In this document: piece by piece, positions 60,375-64,000 of the stretch
How positions within the stretch are numbered: position 1 is the stretch's first letter
Layout: each line of letters starts with the position of its first letter
Origin: Cyanobacteriota bacterium
GTDB lineage: Bacteria; Acidobacteriota; Vicinamibacteria; Vicinamibacterales; UBA2999
DNA: 64,000 bases
Reading direction: 5' to 3'
Assembly: GCA_019752015.1 (NCBI GenBank)
Contig: JAIEMQ010000018.1
Location: forward strand, 50,701-114,700
The notes under the pieces: generated by a model
Databases searched by the model: none
Seen by the model: the letters and a program-made list of their open reading frames with translations, nothing else
Told to the model about the DNA's origin: nothing
Program-made: the position numbers and the translations under genes

Positions 60375-62639
60375 TTAGTTTTTCCTTTTCTCGGCTTCAG
60401 CAATGAGCTGATCGATGTTGGGGTAGGAAGGCTCGATCGATCGGGCCTTCTTCCACATTTCCGTCGCGTCGGCGAACTTTCCTTCCCTCGCCAGCAGCAC
60501 GCCCTTCACCACCCAGGCGTAGGCATACGACGGCGACAGTTGCACGGCGGCGTCGACGGCGGCGTGCGAAGCGGCCAGGTCGCCGCGTTGCGCCTCGAAC
60601 CATGCCAGTGTCGCCTGTGCGGATGGCGAATCCGGAAACGAGCGCAGCGCCGCAACCCATTCGCCCTGTGCGGTGCGAAGCTTCTCGCCCGCCAGGCCTG
60701 ACAGCTCGAGGACCCCAAACGATTCGAGGACCTCGGCGGCGCGCGTGCGTACGACGCGGGCCGGGTCAATCAGCCGCGCCAGCACCGCGCCGAGCGATCG
60801 ATCACGATCGCCGAGGATGCCCAGAGATTGAACGGCTGCAGCCCGGACGGCCGGTTCCGGATCGTTGGCCGCGCCAATCATGGCGTTGACGATCGCGGGG
60901 GTCGCCGCCACCGGCCGCTCCGCCGGATTGACGCGCGACCAGGCACGACTGGTTGAACGATCGCCGCCGGAACTCGAAGTGTCCGGGGACTGCACGTACG
61001 ATGTCTGGCTTTGCGGTGACGCGCTGCGAAGAGACCAACCCCGTGATCGTTGTACCAGCCGGCCAACATAATCCGCGGCGCTGGCGCGGACGAGGAGGCC
61101 TTGCGATCGATCGACGGCCAGTTTGGCGAGCGCCGGCAGCGTCGTCGCGTCACCGGAGCCGGCGCGATACATGGTGTCGGCGAGCATTGCGGCGTTCGCG
61201 CGCCGCTCGCCGTCGCCCCACCATTCGTTCATCTGCTTCGCGGCCCATTCGGGCGTGCGATTGTCGTGGCACGTCGTACACGCATTCGGGATGCCGAACT
61301 GCGCGGTGTTCTCCGGCACCGGCGGCTGGAACGTGTGATCGCGCCGGCGGATCAACAACCGCCAGTTCACATCGCTCATGTGGCAGCTGATGCAGCGGGA
61401 GCCGGCCGAGTCGGGCCTGTGAAATGTGTGGCCCTCCAAACCGGCTCCAGTGAACGAGGGGCTTGGGACTTGGGGCTTGGGACTTGGCGCCTTCGGTGTC
61501 GTGTGACACTGAGTACAAAGCGCATCGCCAGTGCGGCCCTGGTTGATGTTCACCTTCAGCGAAAACTCGTTGCGCGATCCGTGAGCGACGTGGCAACTGG
61601 TGCACGCGATCGCGCCGGCCTTGAAGCAGCCGCTGAGCGTCAGCGCCTGCGGGCGATTGAAGCGGTTCGGCCGCCCGTCGGGCCAGAACTCACCCTGCAG
61701 ATCGTTGTCGGGAATCGGATCGCTGATCAGGAACGGCATGGCGTAATCCGCGTAACGATCGCCGCCCTTGAAGCCGACGAACACGTTGCGCTTGTTGCCG
61801 TGACAGTAGGCGCACGTGTCGTAAATGCGCCGCGGCTCGGAGCTCTTCACCGAGAAGATCTGGAGGACGTCGCTCAATTGGCGGTTCTTCGAACTGTTGT
61901 CGTAGTTCGGCTTCGACCCGGGATCTTTCTCCCACGCCGCCATCAGCTCGACGTGGCGGCGGCCGGGACCGTGACAGGCCTCGCACCCGATGCCCATCTC
62001 CGTCCACGTGGACTTGTATTTCTTCGCGGCGACGTCGTAACCCTGGACGATGTTCGTGCCGTGACAGTTGAAGCAGTTGGCATTCCAGATCTGCCGGAGG
62101 TGATGGGCGCCGTCAGGGATCGCGGTCAGCTCCTGCCAGTCCATCCAGCGCCGGCTCGCCATGCTCCAGAACACAGGGAGCACATAGATGCTTCCGTCGG
62201 GCAACGTCGACAGATAACCCTGGTATCGCTTCGCGCCGAGCGTGTAATCAACGGTGAATGTTTCCGGGACGCGGCCGCCGAACGACACCGACACGTACGG
62301 CTTGCCGTTCTTCGTGCCGAACGTGTACGCGCGATCGTGATCGGCGAACGTCGTCCCTTCGCGGAAGTCGCCGGCGACGGTGGCGTCGGCGACGGGCTTG
62401 GTCATCTTGCTGTGGAGCGAGTTCTTCCACTGCGTGTGCTCGACGTCATGGCAACGCGCGCAGGATTCGGATCCGAGGTAGTCGGGTGCCTGGGGGGCCT
62501 GGGGTGCCTGGGGTGCCTGAGGTGCCTGAGGTGCCTGGGGTGCCTGAGGTGCATCGGGTGCGGCGGCAGTCGCGCGCAGTGCGACCATGAACGCCAATAG
62601 CGCTGACGCGACGCACAGCAACCGGTTGCCCCGAGTCAC
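60375..62639 (-). CDS. Octaheme c-type cytochrome with C-terminal TPR/HEAT domain
   Basis: About 754 aa from a GTG at 62639. Eight CxxCH heme sites: CARCH, CFNCH, CEACH, CAYCH, CTSCH, CTQCH, CISCH and CTTCH. It resembles exported multiheme cytochromes of the NapC/c554 or DmsE type, with KxTKPVADATVAGDF and related stretches. The C-terminal third has HEAT-like (AAVQSLGILGDRDRSLGAVLAR) and TPR-like repeats, an unusual fusion. Between the signal peptide and first heme are APQ repeats. Likely role: extracytoplasmic electron transfer. Confidence 0.9.
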   Translation of the reverse strand: MTRGNRLLCVASALLAFMVALRATAAAPDAPQAPQAPQAPQAPQAPQAPQAPDYLGSESCARCHDVEHTQWKNSLHSKMTKPVADATVAGDFREGTTFADHDRAYTFGTKNGKPYVSVSFGGRVPETFTVDYTLGAKRYQGYLSTLPDGSIYVLPVFWSMASRRWMDWQELTAIPDGAHHLRQIWNANCFNCHGTNIVQGYDVAAKKYKSTWTEMGIGCEACHGPGRRHVELMAAWEKDPGSKPNYDNSSKNRQLSDVLQIFSVKSSEPRRIYDTCAYCHGNKRNVFVGFKGGDRYADYAMPFLISDPIPDNDLQGEFWPDGRPNRFNRPQALTLSGCFKAGAIACTSCHVAHGSRNEFSLKVNINQGRTGDALCTQCHTTPKAPSPKPQVPSPSFTGAGLEGHTFHRPDSAGSRCISCHMSDVNWRLLIRRRDHTFQPPVPENTAQFGIPNACTTCHDNRTPEWAAKQMNEWWGDGERRANAAMLADTMYRAGSGDATTLPALAKLAVDRSQGLLVRASAADYVGRLVQRSRGWSLRSASPQSQTSYVQSPDTSSSGGDRSTSRAWSRVNPAERPVAATPAIVNAMIGAANDPEPAVRAAAVQSLGILGDRDRSLGAVLARLIDPARVVRTRAAEVLESFGVLELSGLAGEKLRTAQGEWVAALRSFPDSPSAQATLAWFEAQRGDLAASHAAVDAAVQLSPSYAYAWVVKGVLLAREGKFADATEMWKKARSIEPSYPNIDQLIAEAEKRKN
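61461..61488. repeat. Heptad tandem repeat (GCTTGGG/ACTTGGG), 4 units, in cytochrome coding sequence
   Basis: GCTTGGG, ACTTGGG, GCTTGGG, ACTTGGC. On the minus strand it encodes KAPSPKPQVPSPS between hemes 6 and 7. Same unit family as 59266-59292. Confidence 0.9.
62485..62556. repeat. 9-bp tandem repeat, 8 units, encoding Ala-Pro-Gln
   Basis: GGTGCCTGG, GGTGCCTGA and one GGGGCCTGG unit run to 62556. The frame is preserved at 9 bp, so the protein gains APQAPQAPQ-type repeats just after the signal peptide of the octaheme cytochrome. Confidence 0.95.
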
Positions 62640-62658
62640 AGCAGCGATTCTATCCGTA

Positions 62659-62688
62659 CAAAAAACAAGGGCCCCAATTCTGGGGCCC
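62659..62688 (-). terminator. Intrinsic terminator between leader RNA and octaheme cytochrome
   Basis: Read on the minus strand: GGGCCCC-AGAATT-GGGGCCC, then TTGTTTTTTG. Stem is 7 perfect GC-rich pairs. The U-tract ends 20 nt before the cytochrome start, so transcription entering from upstream would be attenuated. Confidence 0.85.
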
Positions 62689-62689
62689 C

Positions 62690-62830
62690 TCCGAGCCAGC
62701 GGCCTAGTCAGCCTGGCTCAAAATCATAGAAGCTGACTCCTGTGGGGGTGCGCGCCTCTTTCGCCAAGTGGCGGCAGCCATGGGGCTGATCAACTTCTTT
62801 CCCACGTAAGAGCAAGCGACATGCCGAGGG
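62690..62830 (-). promoter_or_regulatory. Structured leader upstream of the octaheme cytochrome, possible riboswitch or attenuator
   Basis: Minus-strand reading gives GAAGTTGA pairing with TCAGCTTC (8 bp, one G-U), CAGCC-CCAT-GGCTG, CGCC-ACTT-GGCG and GAGCCAG...CTGGCTC, immediately followed by the intrinsic terminator. No ORF fits. GCCACTTG and the GAGCC hairpin recur in the pilus leader. I could not match it to a known riboswitch core. It may also be an independent sRNA. Confidence 0.45.
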
Positions 62831-62910
62831 AGTTCGGCCAAAACAGGCCTGAATTTCCAGGCCTGACGCGCCGAATCCAAGGAGTTGAAAAGAGGGGCTT
62901 CGGCTTTTTG

Positions 62911-62984
62911 GTTACGGGTTACGGGTTACGGGTTCCATCTTCCGGGTTTGGTTCTGTTGGGTTCGGGTTCGGGTTCGGGTTCGG
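62911..62984. repeat. Heptad (GTTACGG) and hexamer (GTTCGG) arrays downstream of the TDO gene
   Basis: GTTACGG x3 (62911-62931), then GTTCCATCTTCCGGGTTTGG, then GTTCGG x4 (62961-62984). Related to the array before the TDO start (63790-63880) and to 15442-15469 read on the minus strand. Confidence 0.9.
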
Positions 62985-62989
62985 GGTTC

Positions 62990-63781
62990 TTAGAGGCGTG
63001 ACCTGATTTCCCATAAGTCGGGAAAGATTGGTGTCATGAGCGTTGTAGCAAGATACTGTGCTCCGCTCGATCCGCCAGTGCCGATTTTCGCGCCGATGGT
63101 GCGCTGCACCATCTTCACGTGGCGATAGCGCCATTCCTGCAGGCCTTCGTCGAGATCGACGAGCCGCTCGCACATCTCGGCGTGCTTGGGATCGCGACGG
63201 TAGAGATCGATCAACGTCGACTGCAAGTCTTCAGAAGGCTCGATCCGCGCCGTGACGTCCCGCGAAAGTGACGCGGACGGGATCTGATAGCCTTCGCTGT
63301 ACAAGTACCTCAGGAACGCATCCCATAGCGTCGGGGATCCAAATCGCTGCTGCAACGCGGTGCGGGCCCGGCTGCCTGCAGGAAAGCGATCGATCGCCTG
63401 CTGCGATTTGTTGCCGAGAGCGAATTCGAGCTGCCGGAATTGATCGGATTGAAAACCGCTGGCCGCCTCGAGCCGCGCGCGAAACGACTGGAATTCGAGC
63501 GGCGTCATCGTCTCGAGGATGTCGAGCTGCGCGACGAGCACCTTGAGGATCGTGAGAATGCGCTTCAGTGAATGTTGCGCGCGATACGGATCGTGCTTCT
63601 CGAGGAGCTCGATGACGCGATCGACTTCATGGAGGACTTGCTTGAACCACAGTTCGTAGACCTGGTGAATGACGATGAAGAGCATTTCGTCATGCTCGGG
63701 TCCTTCGGACCGCGGCCGTTGAAGTGCGAGCAACTCGTCAACGGCGAGATAACTGCCGTAGGTGACAGATCGATCTTCCAT
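62990..63781 (-). CDS. kynA: Tryptophan 2,3-dioxygenase
   Basis: 263 aa. Highly conserved: HDEMLFIVIHQVYELWFKQ at ~30-48 (substrate His and heme-pocket residues) and the heme-ligand His in EWRYRHVKMVQRTIG. It opens the indole ring of L-tryptophan to N-formylkynurenine, the first step of the kynurenine pathway. No kynurenine formamidase or kynureninase is next to it in the window. The ATG at 63781 is inside repeats, with no clear ribosome-binding site. Confidence 0.95.
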   Translation of the reverse strand: MEDRSVTYGSYLAVDELLALQRPRSEGPEHDEMLFIVIHQVYELWFKQVLHEVDRVIELLEKHDPYRAQHSLKRILTILKVLVAQLDILETMTPLEFQSFRARLEAASGFQSDQFRQLEFALGNKSQQAIDRFPAGSRARTALQQRFGSPTLWDAFLRYLYSEGYQIPSASLSRDVTARIEPSEDLQSTLIDLYRRDPKHAEMCERLVDLDEGLQEWRYRHVKMVQRTIGAKIGTGGSSGAQYLATTLMTPIFPDLWEIRSRL

Positions 63782-63789
63782 GGTTACAG

Positions 63790-63880
63790 CTTACAGGTTC
63801 CGGGTTACAGGTTTGGTTCTGTTGGGTTCGGGGGTTCGGGGTTTGGGGTTTGGGGTTTGGGGTTGGGGTTTGGGGTTCCA
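63790..63880. repeat. Heptad array (GTTTGGG and related) upstream of the TDO gene
   Basis: Starts with TTACAGGTTCCGGGTTACAG and TTTGGTTCTGTTGGGTTCGG, then GTTTGGG x3, GTTGGG and GTTTGGG (63841-63874). It shares a longer segment with 62911-62984. It occupies the upstream region of the TDO gene. Confidence 0.92.
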
Positions 63881-63911
63881 GAGGGAGTGTCAGAAATTCT
63901 GTGTGTAGGGC

Positions 63912-64000
63912 GTGATTAGTATTGCCGTGCTCTCTTCGGGTTCTTCGATCCTCCTTCCACAGATGATGACGCGTGTGGGCGCTGTGGGAAACCGCGGTCT
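63912..64000 (+). CDS. Possible 5' end of an unknown gene running off the window
   Basis: A GTG at 63912 opens a frame to the edge, reading VISIAVLSSGSSILLPQ then MMTRVGAVGNRG. There is no clear ribosome-binding site and no recognised domain. It is the only coding candidate in 63881-64000. CCACAG...CTGTGG (63958-63989) is a weak inverted repeat. Confidence 0.22.
   Translation, partial: MISIAVLSSGSSILLPQMMTRVGAVGNRG

Noticed and set aside
62911..63880. CRISPR-like arrays around the TDO gene
   Set aside because: Units are 6-7 bp without spacers, and no cas genes are nearby; they are simple tandem repeats.
63955..64000. Possible DnaA box/origin near the right edge
   Set aside because: Only a partial TTCCACAG match in one copy; no cluster and no origin-linked genes.

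Overview
The window is high-GC, gene-dense bacterial DNA, probably from an acidobacterium and plausibly class Vicinamibacteria. The clues are a decayed MacB/ADOP-type permease, a VWFA protein with the acidobacterial-style N-terminal domain, a TonB receptor with an N-terminal carboxypeptidase-regulatory domain, and many secreted serine hydrolases and metallopeptidases. There is no phage, integrase, IS transposase or CRISPR array. Most signal is chromosomal housekeeping, scavenging and envelope biology.

Layout. 1-8.2 kb: partial ICMT-like methyltransferase, LuxR-type regulator, two serine hydrolases around an M14 carboxypeptidase, then a permease pseudogene carrying three internal deletions. 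8.2-18.7 kb: NTF2-like protein, an aconitase-family enzyme with its swivel domain at the N-terminus, M28 peptidase, PQQ-propeller protein, MATE exporter, amidohydrolase. 18.7-25.2 kb: a tight minus-strand run of secreted proteins (MBL hydrolase, VPS10/sortilin-like propeller, VOC protein, serine hydrolase). 25.2-32 kb: membrane glycosyltransferase, M20 amidohydrolase, DUF2721, quinone reductase, DsbA-like thioredoxin, VWFA protein. 32-41.7 kb: three-subunit xanthine-dehydrogenase-type molybdenum hydroxylase, gamma-glutamyltransferase, proline-racemase family protein, histone-deacetylase-like hydrolase and ornithine-cyclodeaminase family reductase, suggesting purine, peptide and (hydroxy)proline scavenging. 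41.7-46.1 kb: a minus-strand operon of CHASE2 adenylate/guanylate cyclase, M48 protease and an MscS channel with a cyclic-nucleotide-binding domain. 46.1-51.4 kb: TonB receptor with a large out-of-frame deletion, tRNA-Glu(CTC), cupredoxin lipoprotein, heme farnesyltransferase (CtaB), DUF420 (CtaM-like) and a diguanylate cyclase. 51.4-56.9 kb: type IV pilus minor pilin operon behind a structured leader. 56.9-63.8 kb: serine hydrolase-NamZ fusion, TPR protein, octaheme cytochrome c behind a structured RNA with an intrinsic terminator, and tryptophan 2,3-dioxygenase.

The most distinctive theme is repetitive DNA. Short-period (mostly 7 or 8 bp) tandem arrays lie at many gene boundaries. Because 7 is not a multiple of 3, a heptad array read in any frame on the open strand gives the same cyclic seven-residue peptide. 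In at least four genes these arrays are translated as the hydrophobic core or N-region of a signal peptide. Others lie inside conserved coding sequence, provide a start codon, or form hairpins between genes. A second group is short palindromic elements carried in frame inside protein loops. The three clean deletions in the permease, the one in the TonB receptor and the missing start of the MscS gene may be real gene decay or assembly collapse; this should be settled before biological conclusions are drawn.
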